Assembly (NCBI GenBank): GCA_001512885.1
Contig: LFSZ01000031.1
Coordinates: 1-51,434 of the forward strand
Direction of reading: 5' to 3'
Source: Rikenellaceae bacterium DTU001
GTDB taxonomy: Bacteria > Bacteroidota > Bacteroidia > Bacteroidales > DTU049
DNA length: 51,434 nucleotides
The notes under the pieces are model-generated. The model was not told where the DNA came from and made no database searches. It was given only the letters and a program-made list of their open reading frames with translations. Both the position numbers and the translations under genes were made by a program. Below are positions 8,548 through 18,434 of this stretch, in pieces (within the stretch, counting starts at the first letter, position 1; each line of letters opens with the position of its first letter).

Positions 8548-10443
8548 ATGGAAAATGAAAAAAATTTTCAACCAGAAATGAATCAAAATGAGGTTGATAA
8601 GACAGAAGAGATCTCTAATGAGAGTGAGGCACTTTCAATTGATGAAGATGTAAAATTAATCGAAGAGGCTTCTGATGCTGTCGAAGCAAAACAAAAAAAT
8701 ACAGAAAATGATGATTTCGACTGGGATGCATTATTAAAAGAGACTAGAGAGTACAAAGAAGAAGAAAGAAAAAAATTAGAAGAGAAATATACAGCCTCTA
8801 TGAATGTGCTTCAAGATAAAGAAGTTATAGAAGGTACAGTAATTGGCTTCGGCGAAAGAGAAGTATTTGTAAATATAAATTACAAATCAGATGGTGTAAT
8901 ACCATTAAGTGAGGTACGTTATAATCCAGATTTAAAAATAGGAGATAAAATCGAAGTTTATGTAGAAAGTCAAGACGATGGCACTGGACAGCTTATACTC
9001 TCTCATAAAAAAGCTCGCATACTCTCAGCATGGAACAAAATAAATGAGCTATATGATAAGAATGAAATAGTTCAAGGCTACATAAAATCACGTACTAAAG
9101 GAGGATTAATAGTAGACCTATTCGGTATTGATTGCTTTTTGCCTGGTAGCCAAATAGATATAAAACCCATAAAAGATTATGATGCATTTGTTAGCACTAC
9201 GATGGATTTTAAAATAGTTAAAATAAATCAAGAATTTAAAAATGTAGTAGTATCTCACAAAGCGATCATAGAAGAAGAGATAGAGGCACAAAAATCTGAA
9301 ATAATATCCAAACTAGAAAAAGGACAAGTATTAGAAGGTGAAGTGAAAAATATTACTTCTTATGGTGTATTTATAGATTTAGGTGGCATAGATGGATTAA
9401 TACACATAACAGATCTAAGCTGGGGTAGAATAAATCATCCTGAAGAGATAGTTCAGCTCGGACAAAAATTAAACGTTGTAATATTAGATTTCGATGAGCA
9501 TAAAAAACGCATTACTCTTGGTTTAAAACAATTAACACCACATCCATGGGATCTATTAGATCCTAATCTAAAAGCTGGCGATAAAGTTAGTGGTAAAATA
9601 GTAGCTATAGCAGACTATGGTGCTTTTATTGAAATTATACCTGGAGTTGAGGGTTTGATACATGTCTCTGAGATGTCATGGTCTCAACATTTACGTTCTG
9701 CACAAGATTTTTTAAAAACAGGAGATACGGTAGAAGCTATTATATTATCTATCGACAGGGAAGAACGTAAGATGTCTCTGGGAATAAAGCAACTATTACC
9801 AGACCCTTGGGTAAATATTAAAGAAAAATATCCTGTAGGTTCCAAACATAAAGCTAAGGTTCGCAATTTTACAACCTTTGGAGTTTTTGTAGAATTAGAA
9901 GAAGGTGTAGATGGTCTTATCCATATTAGTGATTTATCCTGGACTAAAAAAATAAAACATCCTTCTGAATTTTGCAAAATAGGTGATGAACTAGAAGTAG
10001 TAGTTTTGGAAATAGATACTGATAATAGAAGATTAAGTTTGGGACATAAGCAAATCGAAGAAAATCCTTGGGAAGTTTATGAAACTGTTTTTACTCCTGA
10101 TTCTATACATCAAGGTAAAATAATAGAATCGCGTAAAGATAAAGGTGCAATAATAGAATTACCTTATGGTATGGAAGCATACGCTCCTGCAAGTCAATTA
10201 ATTAAAGAAGATAAAACCAAAGCTAAATCAGGCGAAACACTTGATTTTATGATTGTTGAATTTAATAAGGATACCAAAAAAATTATTGTTTCTCATACTA
10301 GAACATGGGAAACTCCTAAACCATCTAAATCTAAAAAAACTAAAACTGCACAATCGGATAGTTCTACTCATACTACTCTAGCTGATTTAGGTATATTTGA
10401 TGATATTAAAGAACAATTAAATAATAATGAGGATAAAAAATAA
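8548..10443 (+). CDS. rpsA: 30S ribosomal protein S1
   Basis: Multiple tandem S1 RNA-binding repeats such as 'GVFIDLGGIDGLIHITDLSWGRINHPEEIVQLGQKLNVVILDFD'. Confidence 0.97.
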   Translation: MENEKNFQPEMNQNEVDKTEEISNESEALSIDEDVKLIEEASDAVEAKQKNTENDDFDWDALLKETREYKEEERKKLEEKYTASMNVLQDKEVIEGTVIGFGEREVFVNINYKSDGVIPLSEVRYNPDLKIGDKIEVYVESQDDGTGQLILSHKKARILSAWNKINELYDKNEIVQGYIKSRTKGGLIVDLFGIDCFLPGSQIDIKPIKDYDAFVSTTMDFKIVKINQEFKNVVVSHKAIIEEEIEAQKSEIISKLEKGQVLEGEVKNITSYGVFIDLGGIDGLIHITDLSWGRINHPEEIVQLGQKLNVVILDFDEHKKRITLGLKQLTPHPWDLLDPNLKAGDKVSGKIVAIADYGAFIEIIPGVEGLIHVSEMSWSQHLRSAQDFLKTGDTVEAIILSIDREERKMSLGIKQLLPDPWVNIKEKYPVGSKHKAKVRNFTTFGVFVELEEGVDGLIHISDLSWTKKIKHPSEFCKIGDELEVVVLEIDTDNRRLSLGHKQIEENPWEVYETVFTPDSIHQGKIIESRKDKGAIIELPYGMEAYAPASQLIKEDKTKAKSGETLDFMIVEFNKDTKKIIVSHTRTWETPKPSKSKKTKTAQSDSSTHTTLADLGIFDDIKEQLNNNEDKK

Positions 10444-10464
10444 TTTTTTCATAATTTAATCGAT

Positions 10465-10496
10465 AAAAAGGGTAGTCTGGTGATTACCCTTTTTTA
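10465..10496 (+). terminator. intrinsic terminator after rpsA
   Basis: AAAAAGGGTA-GTCTGGTGAT-TACCCTTTTTT hairpin. Confidence 0.85.
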
Positions 10497-10597
10497 TTTA
10501 TATAAAACAAACCAAATAAGCAAAAAGCTAATAAATATTGAATAACAACCTAATTTTATATTAAAAAAATGCAAAAATTTAATTATTTTTAAAATAA

Positions 10598-10605
10598 TAT
10601 TTTTG
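10598..10605 (+). promoter_or_regulatory. putative -7 element TATTTTTG upstream of the metallopeptidase gene
   Basis: TAnnTTTG match 18 nt upstream of ATG 10623. Confidence 0.45.
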
Positions 10606-10622
10606 TAAAAATTTATTTTCTG

Positions 10623-11298
10623 ATGAATGAAATCAAAATAGATAAAATAATACGTTCTAAACGTAGTACAGTTTCCATACAAATAAATGAAGATAATAAA
10701 CTTGTAGTAAGAGCACCCTATAAGTTAAATGAAAATGAAATATATAAAATAGTACAAAAACATAAAAAATGGATCGAAAAAAAACAAAAAGAAATAGAAG
10801 AAAGAAATAAAAAATATATACCTAAAAAATTTATTAATGGAGAACAATTTTTGTATTTAGGCAACTACTATCCTTTAATAATATTAAATGAGCAAAATCA
10901 ATCTTTGATATTTGATAATGCTTTTTTTTTTATCTAAAAATTTAATATCATGTGCTCGAGAAATATTTATAAATTGGTATAAGGCAAAAGCATTATCAGA
11001 AATAACAAATAGAGCATTTTATTATTCTAATAAATATGGATTTGAATTTTCAAAAATAAAAATTAGTAATGCAAAAACACGTTGGGGATCATGCTCGCAT
11101 AAAGGCAACATTTATATTAATTGGACATTGATAATGGCACCAGAGGATATTTTAGATTATGTAATAATACATGAGCTAGTACATTTAGAAATCCCAAATC
11201 ATTCAAAAGCGTTTTGGAATAGATTGGAAATTATTTACCCAAATTTCATAGAAGCTAAAAAATGGCTACGTGACAATGCAAATTTACTCAAGATCTGA
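10623..11298 (+). pseudogene. YgjP-like (DUF45/SprT-like) M48-type metallopeptidase, frame-disrupted at a T10 tract
   Basis: ORF 10623..10937 gives the YgjP N-terminal part; ORF 10912..11298 gives 'TRWGSCS' and 'HELVHLEIPNHSKAFW'. The frames join if the T10 run at 10922-10931 loses one T. Confidence 0.85.
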
Positions 11299-11859
11299 TT
11301 TATTATATCTTTTTTTATTAGGAAAAGCATAACTAACACCGGCTCTAATAACTGGACTGTAATAGACAGAATTTATATTTTCATTCAAATTCCATAAAAC
11401 CTCTATGTACGAATAAGTATTGTAACTAATAAATTGCCTAAAACCTGCACCTACTAAAAAATTATCTAAATTAAACCATTTTTCTGAATACGGATAAACT
11501 AGTGATGGTGCTCGATAAAACATTTTTTCAAACTCACAATGTAAATACAACGCCCTAAAAACAGAAATATCTAAATAACCTCTTATACCTGTCATATTTA
11601 TAGAAATAGCGGGTGTATATAAATGAGACTTTATATACCAATAAAAAGGATTTAATCCTAATGAAAAATAATTATTAAAATGATATGCACCTTTGATGGA
11701 AACCATAATATTAGTGTTAGTACCAAATGTTATTCCTAGTTCACCACCTAAATCAAAAGCTTTAGAAAGTCCAGAACCAAATTCCCACATATCTAAAGTT
11801 TGAGAATGAATATTGACAAATAAAAATAAAGTCAAACAAACAAAAATGATTTTTTTCAT
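11284..11859 (-). CDS. hypothetical secreted/outer-membrane protein (start revised from 11961)
   Basis: Signal peptide MKKIIFVCLTLFLFVNIHSQ begins at ATG 11859; C-terminal part looks beta-barrel-like. Confidence 0.65.
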   Translation of the reverse strand: MKKIIFVCLTLFLFVNIHSQTLDMWEFGSGLSKAFDLGGELGITFGTNTNIMVSIKGAYHFNNYFSLGLNPFYWYIKSHLYTPAISINMTGIRGYLDISVFRALYLHCEFEKMFYRAPSLVYPYSEKWFNLDNFLVGAGFRQFISYNTYSYIEVLWNLNENINSVYYSPVIRAGVSYAFPNKKRYNKSDLE

Positions 11860-12132
11860 TGAAGATGTAGAGATTAAAAAAAAGTATAAAATTTTATACA
11901 AAATTAATAAAATTTTTAAATTGCTAAAAAAAAATAATAAAAGGTAGAGCAAGGGATACAATAAAAGACTAAAAACTTATATCAAAACGTTAAAATTATT
12001 ATATATGTATTTTACATGACTTCGGTTTAATATCAATCTAAAACTCTCTAGAGAAGTATCAATATTACCCCTAACATAAATGTAATTTACAACTAAATAA
12101 AAGAAAAATTTTAATTGAGATATTTTATATCA

Positions 12133-13205
12133 TTGTTTTACTTGAAGTAGTTTATCTATATTTCGTATTTACCAGCCGCCAATACTCATCCCACGCCCAT
12201 CTGTCCGAGGATGCGAGATTTAAAAGCCGACCAATGTCAGATTCTATCTCACTTGTCAAGTATTTATGTGTGATTACAAACCACATCAGATAGCTCTGCA
12301 GGTATTTAGTAGCCACTCCTCTAAATCGTCGCAACCAAACCTTGAAATCACTTACATGCTTATCGACTACTTGTACACTGTATACACCGCGTCTAATCTG
12401 CGTTTTGTTTACAACAACTTTTTTGCTTTTGGTCTCCTTTACAGCTTTTTTGAATTCCTTCTTTTGCTTCACACATATTAAGTTGCTATCTGTCACTCTA
12501 TGCGATAGCTCTTCTCTTATCTGACTATTGGTTACTTTTTTGCGTCCTACGTGTTTGAAAAGTAAATTACCTTCCCTGTCTGTCATTACCAGCACAGCTA
12601 CTTTGGGATGTTTCTTTTTCTTTGCTTTTTCGTATTCTTTTCGGCTTCTGTATTTGCGACCTTTTTCTGAATATTTCATTAGCAGCTCATCAGCTTCTAC
12701 AATGCCTGAGAAGCTGATACCTCCTTGTAATGATTTGATCGCTGCTAGTATCTTGTGTCGCCAATTGAAACTTGTTCTCAGACTTATGCCTACCTCAGAT
12801 GCGCAAGCTCTTAGACTTTTGCCTTCTAGCATACATTTTAGGTAATCGAGCATTTTATCAGCTTTTCGCATGCGATATACGAAGGTTCTAGCTGTTTCGC
12901 GGTATTGTCGGCCGCAATCTTTGCATTTGTATACTTGTTTGCCATCGCGTACTCCAGCTTTTATTACATTTTCATTTTTGCATCGAGGGCAGATGGGGGC
13001 TGTGCTTTGTATTTTTAGTTTCTGATAATCTACGGCTGTGTAGTTGTTTTCTAATAAAAATTGATATAGATTATCTAGGAATCTACGTTTCTGCTCTTTG
13101 GGTAGAGCTTGATAATCTAATAGATTGAAATTATCCATAATTATTTTTTTGTAAAATTAAATAAAAATTATTTGATTATGCTATAAAATACGTAAAGTAA
13201 AACAA
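12133..13205. mobile_element. IS1595-like insertion sequence with candidate 23-bp TIRs
   Basis: TTGTTTTACTTGAAGTAGTTTAT (12133-12155) versus the reverse complement of 13183-13205, TTGTTTTACTTTACGTATTTTAT (20/23 identical), flanking the transposase. No clear target-site duplication seen. Confidence 0.65.
12152..13138 (-). CDS. IS1595-family (ISXO2-like) transposase
   Basis: N-terminal zinc ribbon 'CPRCKNENVIKAGVRDGKQVYKCKDCGRQYRETA', HTH, then 'GIVEADELLMKYSEKG' DDE-type domain and 'KHVSDFKVWLRRFRGVATKYLQSYLMWF'. Confidence 0.9.
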   Translation of the reverse strand: MDNFNLLDYQALPKEQKRRFLDNLYQFLLENNYTAVDYQKLKIQSTAPICPRCKNENVIKAGVRDGKQVYKCKDCGRQYRETARTFVYRMRKADKMLDYLKCMLEGKSLRACASEVGISLRTSFNWRHKILAAIKSLQGGISFSGIVEADELLMKYSEKGRKYRSRKEYEKAKKKKHPKVAVLVMTDREGNLLFKHVGRKKVTNSQIREELSHRVTDSNLICVKQKKEFKKAVKETKSKKVVVNKTQIRRGVYSVQVVDKHVSDFKVWLRRFRGVATKYLQSYLMWFVITHKYLTSEIESDIGRLLNLASSDRWAWDEYWRLVNTKYR

Positions 13206-13587
13206 AGATTAAATACATAAACCAAATCGTAAAAACTTCTAAACACAATTAATTTTTAAAAAACTTCATAAAAATTAACATAATTACAACATTATAATAA
13301 TAAATTAGACTATATTCACTAATAAAAAATAAATATAAAATAAGAAAAAAATAATAATAATATACTTAAATCCACCGTTATTTAAAAAATTAGTCATTAC
13401 GTTGTATAATGATTTCTGATAAATCACATTTAATTACTAATGTTTTTTAATAAACACATTAGATATAAAAGAAAGAATGATTAAAAAAAGGAATATTTAA
13501 AAATTTAAAAAATATATAACATAAATTGATGAACTTAATTAAATAAAAATTTATTTATAATCTTTTTATCAAATAAAATAAAAAATA

Positions 13588-13595
13588 TAATTTTG
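13588..13595 (+). promoter_or_regulatory. putative -7 element TAATTTTG upstream of trxA
   Basis: TAnnTTTG match 12 nt before ATG 13607. Confidence 0.5.
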
Positions 13596-13606
13596 TATAA
13601 AAAAGC

Positions 13607-13924
13607 ATGATAGAAAATTTAACAGAAATCAATTTTGATAAAGTAATAAGCGAGGCCAAAGTTCCAGTAATTATAGATTTTTGGGCTGAATGGTGCGGAC
13701 CATGCAAAATGATGGGACAAGTATTAGAAGAAATTGATAAAATCTACAACGATAAATTATTTATAGGAAAAGTAAATGTAGATGAAAGCGGGAGTATAGC
13801 AATGAAATATGGTATACGTAATATTCCCACTCTATTATTTTTTAAAAATGGACAATTGGTAGACAAACAAGTAGGAGCAGTTACAAAAAAAATGTTAGAA
13901 GATAAATTAAAAAAATTATTATAA
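13607..13924 (+). CDS. trxA: thioredoxin
   Basis: 'IDFWAEWCGPCKMMGQVLEEI' active site and 'YGIRNIPTLLFFKNGQ'. Confidence 0.97.
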   Translation: MIENLTEINFDKVISEAKVPVIIDFWAEWCGPCKMMGQVLEEIDKIYNDKLFIGKVNVDESGSIAMKYGIRNIPTLLFFKNGQLVDKQVGAVTKKMLEDKLKKLL

Positions 13925-14047
13925 AACCAATAAAACATATTGAAAAACTTAAATATTTATAATTTTATTAAATATTTATTTCCTTGTTTTTAATTATTTT
14001 AATAAATTTTAGTTGTGTTTTATAAGTTTTTTTAAAAAAAAAGTGTA

Positions 14048-16066
14048 ATGAAGCAAATTATCTTTTTTTTATTTTTAGTAATTTTCCCTCATTACATTTT
14101 TACTCAGGTATCGATACCAGAACTTCGTTGTTTAGAAGTATTAAATAATGGTGATGTGTCTATTAATTGGTTACCTAGTAATGATGTAAATGGAGATTTT
14201 ATAGCTTACGAAATATTTTATTCTGTTAATATCAATGGTCCATATACACTCATTAGCACAATAAACAATATAAATACAACTAATTATTTACATGTATCGG
14301 CTCAAGCTAACATGTACAAAGTCCATTATTACATTAAAGCTAAATACGGATCTCCTATTAATTATACCGAAAATTCAGATACTCTTTCAACAATTTATTT
14401 ATCATTAACAGATCCATTAAATGGTACTGCAATATTATCTTGGAATGAGCTTCATCAACCTCCATTAACTAGTTTTTCAAATTATGAAATTCTAAGAGAA
14501 TATCCTTCTGGTATATGGTCTACAATCGGAAATACCATTAGTACAAATTTTATTGATACTATTTACCCTTGTTCAGCTTCTATATCATATCAGATCAAAC
14601 AAATAGATAATAGTGGTTGCTATTCACTATCAAATATATCTAGTGGAATTTTTCATAATCTAATGCCACCAAAATCACCATTTTTAGATTCCGTAACAGT
14701 TTTAAGTAATGGATCTGCAGCCTTAGGCTGGCAACCATCTAACTCAGCTGATGTGATAGCTTATATTATTTACAAATATGAATCTGGTTTCTGGACACCA
14801 ATAGATACTGTATCTGGCACCAATTATTATGTATATTCTGACTCTAATGCTGATGAAAGTGCAGAGCAATATAGAGTGGCAGCACTAGATAGTTGTGGTA
14901 ACACTAGTCCATTGTCTAATGCTATCGAAACTATATTCCTAAATGGTTCGCTTGATATTTGTAATAATATTTTTTATTTATCTTGGAATCATCCTACAGG
15001 AGTTCTAAATATTGAAAAATATAAAATATTTTTATCCAAAAATACACAACCTTTTATAGAAATTTCAAATACTATTCGAGACAGTTTTAATTTACCAATA
15101 GATGATACGGTAGGTTACTGGTGTGTATTTATACAATCTATAAATAATTTAGGCAATACTCAATCATCTAATGTATTATGTTTTAATTTCAAAAAACCTT
15201 CATTGCCTGCTTATGTGAAATTTAGAAAAGCGGATTTTATAAATAATCGCATCAATATTTCTTGGAAATGCCCTCCACACACTAGCACACTTGGATTTTC
15301 ACTATATAGATCTACTGATTCTTTAATTAGTTTTAAAAAAATTGCAACAATACAAAAAAATTTAACTGGTGATTATATATTTGTAGATCCATTAACGAAT
15401 TATACATCCTATCCCATTTTTTATACATTAGCCACCATAGATAGCTGTGGTAATGAAGTTTTTCAAAGTGATACTGTGTCTACTATATGCTTAAACGGTA
15501 CTGTAAATTTTGATATTACAAATTCGCTTTTTTGGCAGGGCAAAGCATCAAGTTCAGTAATTAATTTGCAACAAATATTGCACAAAAAAATTGATAATCA
15601 ACCTTATTTAGAATTAAATCTGCCATTTGATCAAAGAACGTATCTAGATGATTTAGTAGACTTAGAGGATATAGAGAGTAGTGGTCATTTTTCTTATCAA
15701 ATCGAATGGATAGTGTATTTAGACAATCCATTTGACGATTATGACACTATACATTCATTATGGTTGGATTTGTTTCAACCTCCTAGAATATATATCCCTA
15801 CGGGCTTTACTCCGAATAGTCATTTAGATGTTAATAAAATATTTAAACCTAGTGGTATTTTTTTAAAGGCAAAAGATTATTCTTTCACAATCTTTGATAG
15901 AAATGGTAGAATAGTATTCGAAACTAATGATTTAGATAAAGGGTGGGATGGTAACTCCTTTGATGGCAAACCAGAACCTGAACAATTATACGTATATTTA
16001 TTAAAAATAACCTTAATAAATGGCAAAGTTTTCGAAAAAAGGGGCATTGTGATGCTTTATAGATAA
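14048..16066 (+). CDS. T9SS type B cargo: Fn3-like repeats with gliding-motility-associated (CHU_C-like) C-terminal domain
   Basis: Signal peptide; repeated 'SWLPSNDVNGDFIAYEIFYS'-like modules; C-term 'IYIPTGFTPNSHLDVNKIFKP...FTIFDRNGRIVFETNDLDKGWDGNSFDGK'. Confidence 0.85.
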   Translation: MKQIIFFLFLVIFPHYIFTQVSIPELRCLEVLNNGDVSINWLPSNDVNGDFIAYEIFYSVNINGPYTLISTINNINTTNYLHVSAQANMYKVHYYIKAKYGSPINYTENSDTLSTIYLSLTDPLNGTAILSWNELHQPPLTSFSNYEILREYPSGIWSTIGNTISTNFIDTIYPCSASISYQIKQIDNSGCYSLSNISSGIFHNLMPPKSPFLDSVTVLSNGSAALGWQPSNSADVIAYIIYKYESGFWTPIDTVSGTNYYVYSDSNADESAEQYRVAALDSCGNTSPLSNAIETIFLNGSLDICNNIFYLSWNHPTGVLNIEKYKIFLSKNTQPFIEISNTIRDSFNLPIDDTVGYWCVFIQSINNLGNTQSSNVLCFNFKKPSLPAYVKFRKADFINNRINISWKCPPHTSTLGFSLYRSTDSLISFKKIATIQKNLTGDYIFVDPLTNYTSYPIFYTLATIDSCGNEVFQSDTVSTICLNGTVNFDITNSLFWQGKASSSVINLQQILHKKIDNQPYLELNLPFDQRTYLDDLVDLEDIESSGHFSYQIEWIVYLDNPFDDYDTIHSLWLDLFQPPRIYIPTGFTPNSHLDVNKIFKPSGIFLKAKDYSFTIFDRNGRIVFETNDLDKGWDGNSFDGKPEPEQLYVYLLKITLINGKVFEKRGIVMLYR

Positions 16067-16093
16067 CAAAAATTATATTTAGGTATAATATTT

Positions 16094-17071
16094 TTATTTA
16101 TTTCTATTTGATATATCATCGATTACTTGAGAGATTAAGTCTTTTTTATTATTATCTATTGATAATTGATGAATAACATCTTTAGCCTCCATTATATGAT
16201 AATCTATTTGTTTTATTGTCTTTTTATCAATATTCAAATTTTTATAAATAGTGATAATTTTTTTAATTTTTTCTTCATTATCTATATTTTTATTGTTGTA
16301 TAAATCATAAAAATATTTTCTTTCGGTTTCATTATTTATTGATTCACAAGCAGATACATATAAAAAAGTTTTTTTAGCATCTACAATATCTCCACCAATT
16401 TTTTTACCAAAAGTATTTTCATTACCGAAACAATCAAAATAATCATCTTGTAGCTGAAAAGCCAAACCTAGACTAATGCCTATATCATAAATTAAATTTT
16501 CATCATTAGCGGGGCAATTACCTATGATAGCACCTATTTTCATAGAACTTGCTATTAAAACAGCTGTTTTTAAATAAATCATTTTTTCATAATCATTTTT
16601 AGTAACATTTATCTGAGTTTCATAATCCATATCTAACTGTTGACCTTCACACACCTTAGTTGCAGTATTGGTAAATTCTTCTAATATTCTGTTGAGATGT
16701 TTTTCATTAGTTTTATTTACCATACTATACGCTATTGCAAATAAAGTATCTCCAGCTAATAGTGCAGTATTTAGCCCATATTTAGCTACTACAGTTTCTT
16801 TACCACGTCTCAGCTGTGCCTTGTCCATAATATCATCATGAAAAAGTGTAAAATTGTGAAATAATTCTATCCCTAAAGCTGCTGGTATAGCATCATCCAA
16901 ATTTCCACCATAAAAATCACATAATAATAAAATCAATGCAGGTCTAAATCTTTTACCACCGACTCCTAATCCATATTTTATCGGATCATACAATGTTTTT
17001 GGTTCTCTATTTAGATCTAATTCATTTAAATGCTTCTTAAAATAATTAATATATATATTTAATGTTTTCAT
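16094..17071 (-). CDS. polyprenyl (isoprenyl) diphosphate synthase
   Basis: 'GKRFRPALILLL', 'LFHDDIMDKAQLRRGKETV', 'LQDDYFDCFGNENTFGKKIGGDIVDAKKTFL'. Confidence 0.93.
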   Translation of the reverse strand: MKTLNIYINYFKKHLNELDLNREPKTLYDPIKYGLGVGGKRFRPALILLLCDFYGGNLDDAIPAALGIELFHNFTLFHDDIMDKAQLRRGKETVVAKYGLNTALLAGDTLFAIAYSMVNKTNEKHLNRILEEFTNTATKVCEGQQLDMDYETQINVTKNDYEKMIYLKTAVLIASSMKIGAIIGNCPANDENLIYDIGISLGLAFQLQDDYFDCFGNENTFGKKIGGDIVDAKKTFLYVSACESINNETERKYFYDLYNNKNIDNEEKIKKIITIYKNLNIDKKTIKQIDYHIMEAKDVIHQLSIDNNKKDLISQVIDDISNRNK

Positions 17072-17088
17072 AATTTTTTTTATTATAG

Positions 17089-17096
17089 CAAAATTA
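17089..17096 (-). promoter_or_regulatory. putative -7 element TAATTTTG upstream of the polyprenyl synthase
   Basis: Reverse complement of caaaatta, about 18 nt upstream of the start. Confidence 0.45.
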
Positions 17097-17168
17097 TGAA
17101 AATAAATACTTTTTGCAAATTTTTACGTTGTATATTATTAAAAATATTTAAAAGATAGTTATCGATTT

Positions 17169-18365
17169 TTACCATCTAGTTACACCTGCTATACCACCTA
17201 AATCTGTATAGAGTTTATCTTTTATTTCACCTTTTACAAATTCTATTCTTGTAGAATATTCATTAGTCAGATCTTCGATATAATCTCTCAAATAAATTTC
17301 ATTAGCATCTCCACAATATTGATCAGCTTCTTCTTTAGTAGCCAATATTAACCCATTACTACACATATAAGCAATAGCATTGAAATCCCAAGGCAACAAT
17401 AATACTTGTACTCTACCTATCTGCAAGGCTTTTAGTACCTCAGATAAACCACTTATGCCATTGCCTTGATACACTAAATCTAGAAGCATTTTTTCTTCTT
17501 CATACTCTGTTTTTTCAATTACAGTCGATACTCTTTCTAAAATTTCCTTTTTTGAAGGATTTTCTGCATTAGTAGGATTGGGCAAATGCCCAATTATTAT
17601 GTTTTTGATATTATGACTTAAATAATTTTCAAAAAAGTTAAGTTGCCATTCTGTACCCATTAAGATTAAACGATTAATGTCAAGTGTTTGTATGGATTTT
17701 TCTATCATCTTAGCAAGTTTGTTGTATAGTTTATGAGACCAATTTTCGTATTTAGATTTAAATTTATCCTTAAATTTTATTCTCGCTTGTACATTTCTTT
17801 CTCCATATAATGTTTGATCGATAGCATTTAGATGTTCCTGTATTTCTTTCCATTCATCAGTAGTAATAGTAGCAAAGGTATCTGTGATTTCCTCAACCTC
17901 ATTTAAAAAAACTTCATAAAATCTCCATTTAGTGCCATAAATATGCAAAACACCAATTCTTTCGTACTCATCAAAAGCATAATAAATAGGTAAAAGATAA
18001 GGTTTGCCATAATGTACATCTATTCTACCTAATGTCAAATCGATAGCTGGTAGATCTATTTGTAATTCAAAAGTTTCACTTTGCATTTCATTTTTTTCGT
18101 TTACCCACGCGAAAATCACCAAAGTTCGCGTTTGAGGGTGTACTTTTTGTAGTGATAACATAAATTCGTCTAAAAAAGACCTTCGATTTTTTAATTTCTT
18201 TTCCAACTCCTTATACTCTTTTAAGGCATTTTTTATCCTAATCATCCACGCCATCCCTTTATTTTCATCTTTAGATGGATCTGTATCACAATAAACAGAT
18301 AATATGGGCACTCCTACTGATTCTATTCTTTCCTTAAAAGCTTTAATATTTTCTAAGTTGATCAT
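17169..18365 (-). CDS. baeRF-like protein (bacterial archaeo-eukaryotic release factor family) (start revised from 18407)
   Basis: 'GKPYLLPIYYAFDEYERIGVLHIYGTKWRFYEVFLNEVEEI' and 'DINRLILMGTEWQLNFFENYLS' resemble baeRF/eRF1-like proteins; 'VQVLLLPWDFNAIAYMCSNG' resembles the eRF1 C-terminal fold. Confidence 0.65.
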   Translation of the reverse strand: MINLENIKAFKERIESVGVPILSVYCDTDPSKDENKGMAWMIRIKNALKEYKELEKKLKNRRSFLDEFMLSLQKVHPQTRTLVIFAWVNEKNEMQSETFELQIDLPAIDLTLGRIDVHYGKPYLLPIYYAFDEYERIGVLHIYGTKWRFYEVFLNEVEEITDTFATITTDEWKEIQEHLNAIDQTLYGERNVQARIKFKDKFKSKYENWSHKLYNKLAKMIEKSIQTLDINRLILMGTEWQLNFFENYLSHNIKNIIIGHLPNPTNAENPSKKEILERVSTVIEKTEYEEEKMLLDLVYQGNGISGLSEVLKALQIGRVQVLLLPWDFNAIAYMCSNGLILATKEEADQYCGDANEIYLRDYIEDLTNEYSTRIEFVKGEIKDKLYTDLGGIAGVTRW

Positions 18366-18434
18366 AACTATTTGGTTTTTATAAATTTCTAAAAATATTA
18401 TTTGCAAAAATCATACAAAATTTTAAAATAAAAA

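Noticed and set aside
9684-9977. Minus-strand 97-aa ORF in rpsA
   Set aside because: Shadow ORF within conserved S1 repeats.
12266-12845. Three plus-strand ORFs inside the transposase
   Set aside because: Antisense to a well-supported IS1595-like transposase; overlapping each other and Ser/Phe/Leu-rich.
12121-13217. Possible 8-bp target-site duplication flanking the IS1595-like element
   Set aside because: Candidate 8-mers on the two sides (e.g. TATTTTAT versus TAAATACA) do not match, so no TSD is claimed.
13206-13587. Very AT-rich intergenic region with several small inverted repeats (e.g. TGATTT-CTGAT-AAATCA)
   Set aside because: Stems are short and A/T-only as expected by chance in such composition; not convincing as an RNA or CRISPR-like array.
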